Source: Pseudonocardia sp. C8
GTDB taxonomy: Bacteria; Actinomycetota; Actinomycetes; Mycobacteriales; Pseudonocardiaceae
NCBI RefSeq assembly: GCF_014267175.1
Contig: NZ_JACMTR010000002.1
Coordinates: 4,241,501 to 4,305,500, forward strand
Length of the DNA stretch: 64,000 nt
Direction of reading: 5' to 3'
This document shows positions 50,952-59,253 of the stretch, piece after piece. Both the position numbers and the translations under genes were made by a program. The notes beneath the pieces were generated by a model, which made no database searches, was not told the DNA's origin, and saw only the letters and a list, made by a program, of their open reading frames with translations. The stretch's first letter is position 1, and every line of letters begins with the position of its first letter.

Positions 50952-51311
50952 GTGCCGGGACTGGGCGAGCTCGAGAGTCGGGTGATGGCCGCACTCTGGG
51001 ATGCGCACGGCCCGCAGACCGTCCGGGCGGTGCACACCGCCCTGTCCGGTGAGCGGTCGCTGGCCTACACGACCGTCATGACCGTGCTGGACAACCTGCA
51101 CGGCAAGGGCTGGGTGCATCGCTACCGGGAGGGCCGGGCCTGGGCCTACGTCCCGGCACGGGCCCGGGAGGAAGCCGGTGCCGAGATGCTCCGCGAGATC
51201 CTCGACTCGCTCGGCGATCCGCAGGGCGTGCTGTTGCACTTCGCTCGCGGCATGGACGAGCGCGAGTCCGAGTTCCTGCGCCGAGCCCTGTCGGAAGAGG
51301 AGGCCGAGTGA
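50952..51311 (+). CDS. blaI: BlaI/MecI/CopY-family repressor
   Basis: A 119-residue winged-helix protein: ELESRVMAALWDAHGPQTVRAVHTAL and YTTVMTVLDNLHGKGWVHRYREGRAWAYVPA, the standard BlaI DNA-binding domain, plus a short dimerisation tail. It starts with GTG 50952 and its stop overlaps the M56 gene (GTGA). A CTACTA/TAGTAG repeat at 52309-52326 before the DsbA operon is a likely operator. Confidence 0.92.
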   Translation: MPGLGELESRVMAALWDAHGPQTVRAVHTALSGERSLAYTTVMTVLDNLHGKGWVHRYREGRAWAYVPARAREEAGAEMLREILDSLGDPQGVLLHFARGMDERESEFLRRALSEEEAE

Positions 51312-52246
51312 CGATCGCGCTCGCGCTGCTGCTCGCCGCCGGCGCGCTGGGCGTGACCGGGCCGTGGTACCTGCGCCCGGCCGGAAATCCGCGGGTGCAT
51401 CCGGCACTCGCGCTGTCGGCCTGGGTGGTCACGCTGGTGACGGCGGCGTCGTCGGCCGTCACGGCCGCTGCGGTGCTCGTGCTGCCCGATCCCTCTGTGC
51501 CGGACGGCATGCTCGGGATCGCGGTGGTCTGCTGGCAAGCGGTGTCCCGAGGCGCCGAACTGCCGTGGCTGCTGTTCGCGCGGCTCGTCGCGGGGATCAC
51601 GCTGCTCGTGCTGCTGACCCGGGTCGCAGCGCTGTTCGGTCGCGCCCTGCGGACCGAGCGGCGGCACCGGATCGATCGCGTCGGGGCACTGCGCGCGGTT
51701 GCGGAGGTGCGCGACGGGGTCTGGTGGATCCCGTCCGACGACCCGGTGGCGTTCTCGGTCGGCGGTGGCCGCCGCGGGATCGTCGTCGCCTCGACCGGGC
51801 TGCGCCGGTTCGACGCCGACACGGTCGCGGCAGTGCTCGCTCACGAGCGGGCCCACGTACGGGGGCGGCACCACCTGGCCGTCGCGCTCGCCCACGCCGC
51901 GGCGGCGGCGTTACCGCACGTCCCGCTCTGCCGGCAGGCGCCGGGTGCGATCGGTGTGCTGTGCGAGCTCGCGGCCGATGCCGCCGCCGTGCGGCGGTGC
52001 GGGCCGGAGGCGGTGACCCGGGCGGTGCAGGTACTGGCGACCGGACCGGGCGCTCCGCGCGGCGCCGTCGGCTTCGACGCGTTCCCCGAGGCCCGGCGGT
52101 CCTGGCTGAGCTCCCGGCGCTCGGCCCTGCTGCGCGGCGCCGGTGCGGCCGCCCGGGTCACGACCGGCGGGATGGCGCTCGTGCCCGCCGCACTGCCCGC
52201 GGCCGGCGCGATCGCGCTGGTGCTCGCGGTCTGCGTGTCCGCCTGA
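51308..52246 (+). CDS. BlaR1/M56-family membrane metallopeptidase
   Basis: A 312-residue protein: three hydrophobic segments at the N-terminus, the zinc-peptidase motif HERAH (residues 179-183) within VLAHERAHVRGRHHLAVAL, and two more hydrophobic stretches. The M56 family cleaves the partner BlaI repressor upon signal. There is no C-terminal penicillin-binding sensor domain, as in most actinobacterial members, so the stimulus is unknown. Confidence 0.88.
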   Translation: MTIALALLLAAGALGVTGPWYLRPAGNPRVHPALALSAWVVTLVTAASSAVTAAAVLVLPDPSVPDGMLGIAVVCWQAVSRGAELPWLLFARLVAGITLLVLLTRVAALFGRALRTERRHRIDRVGALRAVAEVRDGVWWIPSDDPVAFSVGGGRRGIVVASTGLRRFDADTVAAVLAHERAHVRGRHHLAVALAHAAAAALPHVPLCRQAPGAIGVLCELAADAAAVRRCGPEAVTRAVQVLATGPGAPRGAVGFDAFPEARRSWLSSRRSALLRGAGAAARVTTGGMALVPAALPAAGAIALVLAVCVSA

Positions 52247-52308
52247 CCCTCACGCCGGGACCCAATTGACCGGACATTCACACGGCCTACTACCGTCCTC
52301 ACGGTAAC

Positions 52309-52326
52309 TACTATTTCGTTAGTAGA
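52309..52326. promoter_or_regulatory. BlaI-type operator before the DsbA operon
   Basis: CTACTA and TAGTAG are perfect 6-base arms around TTTCGT, ending 10 bases before the GTG of the DsbA-like gene. BlaI/MecI operators are of the TACTA/TAGTA type. A further CCTACTACC half lies at about 52288-52296. Confidence 0.7.
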
Positions 52327-52336
52327 AGGGGTCGGT

Positions 52337-53080
52337 GTGGGACGCACATCCGGAACACTCGAACGGCGGGGCCGGCGTCGGGACGTGGCGATCGTCGCCG
52401 TCCTGGTGGTCGTGGCCGTCGCCCTGATCGGGTACCTGGTCACCGGCGGGCCCGGCTCGGACCCGGCCGAGGACACGGAGGCCGCACCGGCTGCGCCGTC
52501 CGGGGCGAGCGCCGAGGTCGGGCCGCTGGGCGACATCGCCCGCCGGCAGGAGGGCGACCCGCTCGCGCTGGGCCGGGCCGACGCGCCAGTGGTTATGACG
52601 ATCTTCTCCGACTACCGCTGCCCGTTCTGCGCGAAGTTCAGCCGGGAGACCGAGCAGCAGCTGATCGACGAGTACGTCGACGACGGCCGGCTGCGGCTGG
52701 AGTGGCGGGACTATCCGATTTTCGGGCCGGAATCCACGGTCGCCGCGCACGCCGGTCGGGCGGCCGCGTTGCAGGGAATGTTCTGGGAGTACAACCGGGC
52801 GCTCTACGCCGACACACCCGAGCGCGCCAAGCCCGACCTGCCGGAAGACAAGCTGATCGCCTACGCCGAGCAGATCGGTGTCCCGGACATGGCGAGGTTC
52901 CGCGCCGACATGGACTCGCCCGAGGTGGCAGGGGCGGTGGACAGGGATCTCGACGAGGGCAGCGCGCTCGGCGTGCCGAGCACTCCGTCGTTCGTGGTGA
53001 ACGGGTACCCGATCATGGGCGCGCAGCCGGTCGAACGGTTCCGTGCGCAGATCGACCGGGCGCTGGCGGCCGCGTCGTGA
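52337..53080 (+). CDS. DsbA-family thioredoxin-fold oxidoreductase, membrane-anchored
   Basis: A 247-residue protein: an N-terminal transmembrane anchor (residues about 18-38), a flexible Ala/Pro linker, then a thioredoxin-4 domain with the active site C95-P-F-C98 in SDYRCPFCAKFS and the cis-proline loop GVPSTPSFVVNG. It forms or isomerises disulfides outside the membrane. The stop overlaps the CcdA-like gene (GTGA). Confidence 0.9.
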   Translation: MGRTSGTLERRGRRRDVAIVAVLVVVAVALIGYLVTGGPGSDPAEDTEAAPAAPSGASAEVGPLGDIARRQEGDPLALGRADAPVVMTIFSDYRCPFCAKFSRETEQQLIDEYVDDGRLRLEWRDYPIFGPESTVAAHAGRAAALQGMFWEYNRALYADTPERAKPDLPEDKLIAYAEQIGVPDMARFRADMDSPEVAGAVDRDLDEGSALGVPSTPSFVVNGYPIMGAQPVERFRAQIDRALAAAS

Positions 53081-53937
53081 CCGGCGTCGGTCTGCTGACG
53101 GCCTTCCTGGGCGGATTGCTGTCCTTGATCAGCCCGTGCGCGGCGCTGCTGTTGCCGTCGTTCTTCGCCTACGCCTTCGACCGGGTGGGAACGCTGGTCG
53201 GTCGTACGCTGACGTTCCTCGCCGGCCTGCTGACCGTGCTGGTACCGCTCGGCGCCGGCGTCGCGCTGGTCGGTGCGATGATCACCCAGTACCGGGGTGC
53301 CGTGACGGCCGCCGGTGGGCTCCTGCTGGTCGGATTCGGCGTGCTCAGCATCCTCGGGATCGGCTTCGGCAGCACTACCGCGGGCCGGCTCGCCGGGCGG
53401 ATCCGGATCTCCGGTCCGGTCTCGACCTTCACGCTGGGCACGGTCTACGGTCTCGCCGGCTTCTGCTCCGGTCCGCTGCTCGGCAGTGTCCTGACCGTCG
53501 CCGCGGTGGGGTCCGAACCCGGCTACGGCGCAGCGCTGCTGGCCGCGTACGCGGTCGGGATGGCTGCTCCGCTGTTCGTGCTCGCGTTGCTGTGGGACCG
53601 CTTCGGGCTGTCCGGCAAGCAGTGGCTGCGCGGCCGGGAGGTGCGTCTCGGACCGCTGCGCAGCCACTCGACGAGCCTGATCTCGGGCTTGCTGTTCGTC
53701 GGGATCGGTCTGCTCTTCCTGCTCACCGAGGGCACGGCCGGTCTCGTCGCGCCCACCACGGTCGACCAGCAGGCCGATCTCCAGAACACCGTCGGGGACC
53801 TGTTCGGCGGTGTGCCCGACGCGGCCGTCCTGCTGGGGATCGTCCTGGTCGCCCTGGCGATGATGGCGTTCCGGCTCCTGCGTCGCCACGGCTCACCGGC
53901 CGCGACCGACGAGCGGGAGCGGGAGGGGACACGATGA
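53077..53937 (+). CDS. CcdA/DsbD-type thiol-disulfide membrane transporter
   Basis: A 286-residue membrane protein with about six to seven helices and the paired cysteines of CcdA in LISPCAALLLPSF and LAGFCSGPLLGS. It passes reducing power through the membrane to exported thioredoxin-like partners. Start GTG 53077 overlaps the DsbA-like stop; its stop overlaps the next gene (ATGA). The first cysteine is in SPCAALLLPS rather than the usual SPCVLPLLP, so the pair is typical but not textbook. Confidence 0.88.
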   Translation: MTGVGLLTAFLGGLLSLISPCAALLLPSFFAYAFDRVGTLVGRTLTFLAGLLTVLVPLGAGVALVGAMITQYRGAVTAAGGLLLVGFGVLSILGIGFGSTTAGRLAGRIRISGPVSTFTLGTVYGLAGFCSGPLLGSVLTVAAVGSEPGYGAALLAAYAVGMAAPLFVLALLWDRFGLSGKQWLRGREVRLGPLRSHSTSLISGLLFVGIGLLFLLTEGTAGLVAPTTVDQQADLQNTVGDLFGGVPDAAVLLGIVLVALAMMAFRLLRRHGSPAATDEREREGTR

Positions 53938-54440
53938 AGACGCTCGCCGTGCTGAAGACCTGGACCGCCCGGCAGTGGACGGTCGCGGCCGTGGCCACGA
54001 TCGCGACAGCCGTGGTCGTCGCCGTCCCGACCGCGGTGCTGCCGACCCCGCTGTTCTGGCGGCAGATCCCCACCCCGGCCTGGGCCTACCCGGTACTCGG
54101 GCTGGTCGCGGTGCTGTCCGGTCTCGTCGCGGCCACCTACGTCCGCGCTCCGGGCGGGCCGGGCGGCCGCCGGGCGTCGGCCGGGGCGTTGCTCGGCTTC
54201 TTCGCCGTCGGATGCCCGGTCTGCAACAAGCTCGTGCTGCTCGTGCTCGGGTACACCGGCGCCATGGCCTGGTTCGAACCGGTGCAACCGATGCTGGCCG
54301 TGCTCGCCGTGATCGGGCTGGCCGCGGCGCTGCGGGTTCGGCTGCGCGGAGCCGCGAGCTGCCCGCGACCGGGGGCCGGGTCCGCGAGCTCCACACCCAC
54401 TCGCGATACCGGGCTCCCCTCCGCGAAGGAGACCTCGTGA
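53934..54440 (+). CDS. Small membrane protein with a CPVC motif, function unknown
   Basis: A 168-residue protein with about four hydrophobic segments and a thioredoxin-like CPVC within FAVGCPVCNKLVLLVLGYTGAM. It is coupled to the CcdA-like gene by a 4-bp overlap. The CxxC inside a membrane region suggests an electron-relay partner of the DsbA/CcdA pair. I do not recognise a named family. The last 30 residues are low-complexity. Confidence 0.75.
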   Translation: MKTLAVLKTWTARQWTVAAVATIATAVVVAVPTAVLPTPLFWRQIPTPAWAYPVLGLVAVLSGLVAATYVRAPGGPGGRRASAGALLGFFAVGCPVCNKLVLLVLGYTGAMAWFEPVQPMLAVLAVIGLAAALRVRLRGAASCPRPGAGSASSTPTRDTGLPSAKETS

Positions 54441-54483
54441 GAGCCACCGACCGCCCGTGGCGCCCGGCCATGGTTGCGGTCTG

Positions 54484-54630
54484 CCGATGCACCGGACGGG
54501 CCACGGCTCGATGCGCGCCGGCCTGATCTACCAGCGCGCGAGGAAGGCGCGGAATCGGGTCATCGCCGAGCAACTCGCCACGCTCGCCCAGGACGACGAG
54601 GACGCAGGCAAGTTGCACGTTAGTTCACGG
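54484..54630 (+). pseudogene. C-terminal remnant of a tyrosine recombinase (integrase)
   Basis: Reading from 54484 the peptide runs MHRTGHGSMRAGLIYQRA, then RKARNRVIAEQLATLA, closely matching the end of actinobacterial integrases (GH.S.RAALIYQHA, ERD..IA..L) including the nucleophile tyrosine. The rest of the integrase is missing upstream (the DsbA operon ends at 54440) and the downstream frame runs into tRNA antisense. It lies 64 bases from the 3' end of tRNA-Gly, the usual attachment site type, and is a scar of a lost element. Confidence 0.6.
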
Positions 54631-54693
54631 AACGCGAGCGGCACCCCTCCCATGATCGGGAGTGGGCGCCGTTTTCGCTGGTCGACCAGTGTG

Positions 54694-54764
54694 AGCGGGC
54701 GACGGGAATCGAACCCGCGTAGCCAGTTTGGAAGACTGGGGCTCTACCATTGAGCTACGCCCGC
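54694..54764 (-). tRNA. tRNA-Gly (TCC)
   Basis: On the minus strand GCGGGCG pairs with CGCCCGC, the anticodon stem CCAGT/ACTGG encloses TTCCAA with anticodon TCC, and GGTTCGATTCC forms the T loop; the discriminator base is T. No CCA is encoded. Length is 71 nt. Confidence 0.95.
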
Positions 54765-54861
54765 ATGCCCGGCTGCTACGACCGGACGTGCACGAGGGTA
54801 GCCCACGCCGCCGCGGTGACCATCCCCCGCCCCCTCGGATCACGCCGTACGGCAGCGGCGG

Positions 54862-55743
54862 TCAGTGTCCGGCCCCGAAGACGTCGCGCACCATCGCCTC
54901 CCAGGCGATCACCGCGCTCGCCGGTGGCAGGCCGAGCTGCCCGATCATCGCCAGGCAGCAGCCGTCCTCACCGGTCAGCAGCACCGTCGACACCGGGCCC
55001 TGCGGGCCGTGGGTGCGGACCACGCGGACCGCGTCGACGTCCCCGGACCCGAACGCGAACCGGGCGGGCCCGGAGGCGACCCCGACGACGTCGCCGGCCT
55101 CGACGTGATCCACCCACCCGACCGACGCCTGCAGGCAGCCCCGGTTCGCCACGGCGAACCCGGCCGGGACGGCGTGCTCGCACAGCAGCCCGAGCAGCTC
55201 CACGACCGACCGGAATCCGGTCACCGGGGACGCCGGCGGAGCGAACCGCTCGATCGGCTCGCCGGTGACGGCGGCGTCGAGCAGGCCGATCTGGTCGAGC
55301 TCGCCGGGCGGTGGGAGCCCCACACCGGCGGAGCCGGGCGGCTCGGCGCGCGGCGCCAGCGCCATCAGATCGACCACCGTCGGCGCCGGTTCGGAGACCA
55401 GGTGCGCACGGTGCACGGCCGCGCCGTCGGCGTCGAACATCCACAACCCAGCCGGCTCGCGGGCCTCGTCGTCGGGCGCGGTGGTGACCAGTTCGGCGAC
55501 CGCCGACCTGGACAGCCGCAGGTTGACCCGGTCGGTCCGGATCCCGAACGCCTCCCCGGTGAAGCTCGGCTCGGCGTAGGGGGCGAGGTCGCCGAGCAGC
55601 GCGCTGCCGTTCGCGGTGGTCGCGACCACCTCGTCGAGCAGCGGCAGGTGGCGGACGAGCGAGTCGGGGTCGAGATCGAGCCGGGTACCGACGCGGTGTG
55701 CGAGCAGCACGTCCAGCTCGGTGCGGGGCAGGGTCACGGGCAC
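54862..55743 (-). CDS. HmuS/HemS-family heme-binding or heme-degrading protein
   Basis: A 293-residue protein with two weak repeats. The first carries LWMFDADGAAVHRAHL, matching the FDA.G.AVHK.Y block of HemS/ChuS, the second GFAVANRGCLQASVGWVDHV, matching the VGNRGC.QIH.GPV block. HemS-type proteins traffic or degrade imported heme in the cytoplasm. An iron-box-like sequence lies 64 bases upstream of the GTG at 55743. The key HIQ-type heme histidine is not obvious here, so activity is uncertain. Confidence 0.72.
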   Translation of the reverse strand: MPVTLPRTELDVLLAHRVGTRLDLDPDSLVRHLPLLDEVVATTANGSALLGDLAPYAEPSFTGEAFGIRTDRVNLRLSRSAVAELVTTAPDDEAREPAGLWMFDADGAAVHRAHLVSEPAPTVVDLMALAPRAEPPGSAGVGLPPPGELDQIGLLDAAVTGEPIERFAPPASPVTGFRSVVELLGLLCEHAVPAGFAVANRGCLQASVGWVDHVEAGDVVGVASGPARFAFGSGDVDAVRVVRTHGPQGPVSTVLLTGEDGCCLAMIGQLGLPPASAVIAWEAMVRDVFGAGH

Positions 55744-55806
55744 TCCAGTGCTCGGTGGACGTCACGGAGGCAGCCGGGATTGGCGGAACTGCACTTCTCC
55801 GTCGAA

Positions 55807-55825
55807 TTAGGAGAGCCTTACCTTA
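55807..55825 (-). promoter_or_regulatory. DtxR/IdeR-type iron box
   Basis: TTAGGAGAGCCTTACCTTA matches about 14 of 19 positions of the iron-box consensus TTAGGTTAGGCTAACCTAA. It sits in an AT-rich patch upstream of the HmuS-type gene, so that gene is probably repressed by iron. Confidence 0.65.
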
Positions 55826-55942
55826 AAAATGGGGTCGGTCGTCGATCAACGAGCGGCCGCTGTCGCGCGGAACACACCGGGTGCTGGCCATGAACCGACG
55901 TCGCCGTGGGCCTGCAGTGAGGCGGGGCTAGACTGCGGGCGA

Positions 55943-56019
55943 CGGGGTGTGGCGCAGCTTGGTAGCGCACTCGCTTTGGGAGCGAGGGGCCGTGGGTTCA
56001 AATCCCGCCACCCCGACCA
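55943..56019 (+). tRNA. tRNA-Pro (TGG)
   Basis: CGGGGTG pairs with CACCCCG; the anticodon stem CTCGC/GCGAG encloses TTTGGGA with anticodon TGG; GGTTCAAATCC is the T loop. Discriminator A is followed by an encoded CCA (56017-56019). Confidence 0.95.
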
Positions 56020-56075
56020 GTGGGACATCACGTGAGCGCCAGCTCCCTGCCTCTCCAGGCTCTACGCTGCCGTCC

Positions 56076-56504
56076 GTGGAGCGTCGAGCCTGGATCATCA
56101 TGCTGCTGCTCGGCGCCGTCATGGGCGGACTGCTGGTTCGTCAGTCCGTCCTGATCGCCGTGATCGTGGCGACGGTCCTCTTCTCCGTCGCCTACTGGAT
56201 GGCGCCGTGGCGGGGCGGCCGATCGATCGGACACGACGAGCTGGACTCGCTGCCGGCCGAGCAGCGACGCGTGGTGATCTACTGGCGCCCCGGCTGCGCG
56301 GCGTGTTCGAGCCTCAGGCACGCCCTCGGCCGGCACCGTGCCAACGCCGTGTGGGTCAACATCTGGCAGGACGAGGGCGCTGCCGCCTTCGTCCGGAGCG
56401 TCAACGGCGGTGACGAGACCGTGCCGACGGTGGTCATCGACGACGAGCCGTACACCAACCCGCCCCATCGTCTGGTTCTCGAGCATGTCCGCGAGCCGGG
56501 CTGA
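56076..56504 (+). CDS. Membrane-anchored glutaredoxin-like protein
   Basis: A 142-residue protein: two short hydrophobic segments at residues about 6-40, then a glutaredoxin/mycoredoxin domain with VIYWRPGCAACSSLRHAL (CAAC) and DETVPTVVIDDEP (cis-Pro and glycine loop). Domain faces the cytoplasm if both helices span. The GTG at 56076 is used because upstream sequence is the tRNA-Pro gene. It probably reduces mixed disulfides in mycothiol or thioredoxin-dependent reactions. Confidence 0.82.
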   Translation: MERRAWIIMLLLGAVMGGLLVRQSVLIAVIVATVLFSVAYWMAPWRGGRSIGHDELDSLPAEQRRVVIYWRPGCAACSSLRHALGRHRANAVWVNIWQDEGAAAFVRSVNGGDETVPTVVIDDEPYTNPPHRLVLEHVREPG

Positions 56505-56619
56505 CCCCGCCGACGGCCGCCCGGGTGTGTTGCCGATGTCCTGCGCCATGGGCTCGTCGAGTTCAGGCAGCTGATCGCCGCGGGCACGGGCGGTTTTCGC
56601 CCCGGGCACCGGGCACGAG

Positions 56620-57345
56620 TCAGTGCCGGCCTCGCTCCGGTCCGGCGTCGGAGCCGAGGCCACGCGATCCGGGCCTGCGGGGGCGGCGACCGGACGGGCT
56701 GTCGGCAATGATCGTGGCGGCGTCGGCGGCCCCGACCTGTGTGTGCCAGCTGTCGCCTTCGACGACCAGTGGGCCGAGGTTGCAGGGGCCCAAGCATCCG
56801 CACGGTGTCACCTGTGTGGTGGTTCCCCGTGCGGCGGTCGCCAGGGTGCGGTGGGTGGCGCCGGCTCCGTACACCAGGCAGCGCGGCCCGCGGCAGACGA
56901 AGAGGTGGCGCCGTGGCACGTCGAGCACCGACCAGGCGGGGGCTGCGAACCCGGACGGGGACGCGGTAACGGGTTCTCCGTCGGTGGTCGCCAGTCTGGT
57001 GACGGCGTCGACGGTGACGTCGGTGCGACCGGAGGCGATCCTCACCTCGCACGGGGAGGCTGTGGCGGATCGCCAGTGCGCGACCGCCCGGCCGATCCAC
57101 GTCCGCAGGTAGCGGTCGGTGGGCAGGGCCAAGGGGACGCACAGGACGTCGGTGACCCCGGTGGCAGTGAGCTCGTCGAGGACCGCGGGGATCGACGGGT
57201 CCAGCTGGTCCAGGTGGGCGACCCGCACTGTGGCGCGCACCCGGCGGGCCACGTCGACGGCCAGCTGGTCCAGCGAGCGTTCGTCCACTCCGGAGGGTGT
57301 CGGCCGGGCGACGAGCACGAGGGCGCGGGTCGGCGGGTCGGTCAT
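56620..57345 (-). CDS. Degenerate CbiX-like domain fused to a thioredoxin-like 2Fe-2S ferredoxin
   Basis: A 241-residue protein. Residues about 5-110 follow the sirohydrochlorin/cobalt-chelatase (CbiX) pattern, LVLVARPTPSGVDERSLDQLAVDVARR and VLCVPLALPTDRYLRTWIGR, but the two metal-binding histidines of that family are absent (ARPT for GHGS; no His after VPL). Residues about 145-205 are a thioredoxin-like ferredoxin with HLFVCRGPRCLVYG and TPCGCLGPCNLGP. The ATG at 57345 has GGAG upstream. It is the last gene of the ABC operon, so a role in handling the imported metal or tetrapyrrole is likely. Confidence 0.72.
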   Translation of the reverse strand: MTDPPTRALVLVARPTPSGVDERSLDQLAVDVARRVRATVRVAHLDQLDPSIPAVLDELTATGVTDVLCVPLALPTDRYLRTWIGRAVAHWRSATASPCEVRIASGRTDVTVDAVTRLATTDGEPVTASPSGFAAPAWSVLDVPRRHLFVCRGPRCLVYGAGATHRTLATAARGTTTQVTPCGCLGPCNLGPLVVEGDSWHTQVGAADAATIIADSPSGRRPRRPGSRGLGSDAGPERGRH

Positions 57346-57394
57346 CCGGGTGCTCCCGTCCGCGAGGGGCAGCGCAGTACCCGGCACGCACGCA

Positions 57395-58207
57395 TCAGAT
57401 CGGGCGCGGTCGTGGGAGAACCAGCGGTGTCCCGGTGAGCGGGTCCGGAGTGATCAGGGCGTCCACTCCGAACACCCGCCGCACGGTGTCCTCGACGACG
57501 ACGTCGGCCGGCGGTCCGGCGGCCGCGACGCGCCCGTCCCGCATCGCGATCAGATGGTGGGCGTAGCGGGCGGCGAGCTCCAGGTCGTGCAGCACCAGCA
57601 CGATCGTGCGGCCCTGCTCGGCGTTCAGCCGGCGCAGCAGTTCCAGTACATCGAGCTGGTGGGCGAGGTCGAGGAAGGTGGTGGGCTCGTCCAGCAGCAT
57701 CGTCGCCGGGTCTTGGGCGAGGGCCAGCGCGATCCACACTCGCTGGCGCTGGCCGCCGGAGAGCTCGTCCACCCCGCGATCGGCCAGATCGGACAGCCCC
57801 GTCGCGGCGAGCGCCGACACGACGGCGTGCTCATCGTCGACCGACCACTGTCGGAACCAGCGCTGATGCGGGTGTCGGCCGCGGGCGACGAGGTCGGCGA
57901 CCGTGACCCCGTCCGGGGCGAGCGGCTGCTGGGGCAGCATCCCGAGCCGGGTCGCAAGGGCGGCCGGTGGTAACCGGGCGATGTCGGCGCCGTCGAGCAG
58001 GACGGTGCCCGACCGGGGGCGCAGCAGCCGAGCGAGCCCGCGCAGCAGTGTGGACTTACCGCACGCGTTGGGGCCGACGATCGCGGTGACGGCTCCCTGG
58101 GGCACCGCGACCGACAGGTCGTCGACGACGAGCTGTTCGGGTCCGTAACCGAGCGTGAGGCTGCGGGCTGCCAGGGCCGGCCGGTGAGGGGTGGAGGTCA
58201 TGGTCAT
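57395..58207 (-). CDS. FecE/BtuD-type ABC transporter ATPase
   Basis: A 270-residue ATPase: Walker [14 protein letters not shown] (Ala in place of the usual Gly), Q-loop MLPQQPLAP, signature [14 protein letters not shown], Walker B MLLDEPT and the [17 protein letters not shown]-loop. It energises the FecCD-type permeases upstream. The ATG at 58207 overlaps their stop (ATGA). Substrate: siderophore, heme or cobalamin. Confidence 0.93.
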   Translation of the reverse strand: MTMTSTPHRPALAARSLTLGYGPEQLVVDDLSVAVPQGAVTAIVGPNACGKSTLLRGLARLLRPRSGTVLLDGADIARLPPAALATRLGMLPQQPLAPDGVTVADLVARGRHPHQRWFRQWSVDDEHAVVSALAATGLSDLADRGVDELSGGQRQRVWIALALAQDPATMLLDEPTTFLDLAHQLDVLELLRRLNAEQGRTIVLVLHDLELAARYAHHLIAMRDGRVAAAGPPADVVVEDTVRRVFGVDALITPDPLTGTPLVLPRPRPI

Positions 58208-59253
58208 CCGCTTGCTCCGATCTTGTTGGCCCGCACCAGAAGGGACACCAGCAGCGGGGCGCCCACCAGCGCGGTGAGCACGCCGGCCGGTAGCTCGTAG
58301 GGGCTGAACGCGGTCCGGGCGACCAGGTCGGCACCGTTGACGACCAGAGCCCCGACGGCGGCCGAGGGCAGCAATCCTGGCGGACGGCCGCAGAGGAGGC
58401 GCCGCACGATCAGTGGGGCGACCAGGGCGACGAATCCGATCGGCCCGGCCGACGCGGTGGCCAGCGCCGCGAGCCCGACCGCGGCGGCCAGCAACCCGAT
58501 CCGGGGTGGCTCCAGGCGCGGGGCCAACGACCGGGCCAGATCGTCGCCCAGCTCCAGCAGGCGCAGCATCCGTACCAGCCCGACCGCCACCGGGGCCAGA
58601 ACGGCGACCGCGACCCCGGCCGGCACGACATCCGGCCAGGTCCGACCGGCCAGGCTGCCGACCTGCCAGGCCGCGGCCCGGTAGGCGGCGTTGGTGTCGG
58701 CCCGGCTGAGCAGGAAGGTGGCGACCGCGGTCAGGATCGCCGCGACGCCGATCCCGACCAGCACCAGCCGGTAGCCGGTGAACCCGCCGCGGTGCGCGAT
58801 CAGGTACACCGCCAGCGCGGCCACCCCGGCGCCGACCAACGCGCCGGCCGTCACGCCGAACCCTGCGCCGCCGAACACCAGGATCACCAGGACCGCCCCG
58901 GCCGCAGCTCCCGCGTTGATCCCGATGACGTCCGGGCTGACCAGTGGATTTCGCGCGAGCCGTTGCAGGATCGCCCCGGAGATCCCGAACGCCGCCCCGA
59001 CCAGCACTCCGACCGTCGCGCGTGGGATGCGGTGCCGCACCACGACGTCGTAGGTGATCATGGTGCCGTTCCCGGCGATCGTGTCGAGCACGGTGTCCAG
59101 CGGCATCGGGTAGTCGCCGACGGCGATCCCGCACACCGCCACGCCCAGCGCCAGCAGCCACCCCGCCGTCGCGACGGTGATCGCGCGCACGTCGACCCGG
59201 GCCGAGAAGCCGCCGCGACGCAGCACCAGGGCCGGCCCGTGAGCGGCGGTCAC
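58204..59253 (-). CDS. FecCD/BtuC-type ABC permease, second copy
   Basis: A 349-residue permease with about ten hydrophobic segments and the FecCD blocks [47 protein letters not shown] and [17 protein letters not shown]. It pairs with the gene at 59250 as heterodimer. GTG 59253 overlaps that gene (GTGA). Confidence 0.93.
   Translation of the reverse strand: MTAAHGPALVLRRGGFSARVDVRAITVATAGWLLALGVAVCGIAVGDYPMPLDTVLDTIAGNGTMITYDVVVRHRIPRATVGVLVGAAFGISGAILQRLARNPLVSPDVIGINAGAAAGAVLVILVFGGAGFGVTAGALVGAGVAALAVYLIAHRGGFTGYRLVLVGIGVAAILTAVATFLLSRADTNAAYRAAAWQVGSLAGRTWPDVVPAGVAVAVLAPVAVGLVRMLRLLELGDDLARSLAPRLEPPRIGLLAAAVGLAALATASAGPIGFVALVAPLIVRRLLCGRPPGLLPSAAVGALVVNGADLVARTAFSPYELPAGVLTALVGAPLLVSLLVRANKIGASG

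Noticed and set aside
54640..54770. Short plus-strand coding frame ending in the tRNA-Gly region
   Set aside because: It is antisense of the tRNA; only the integrase-like part upstream looks real.
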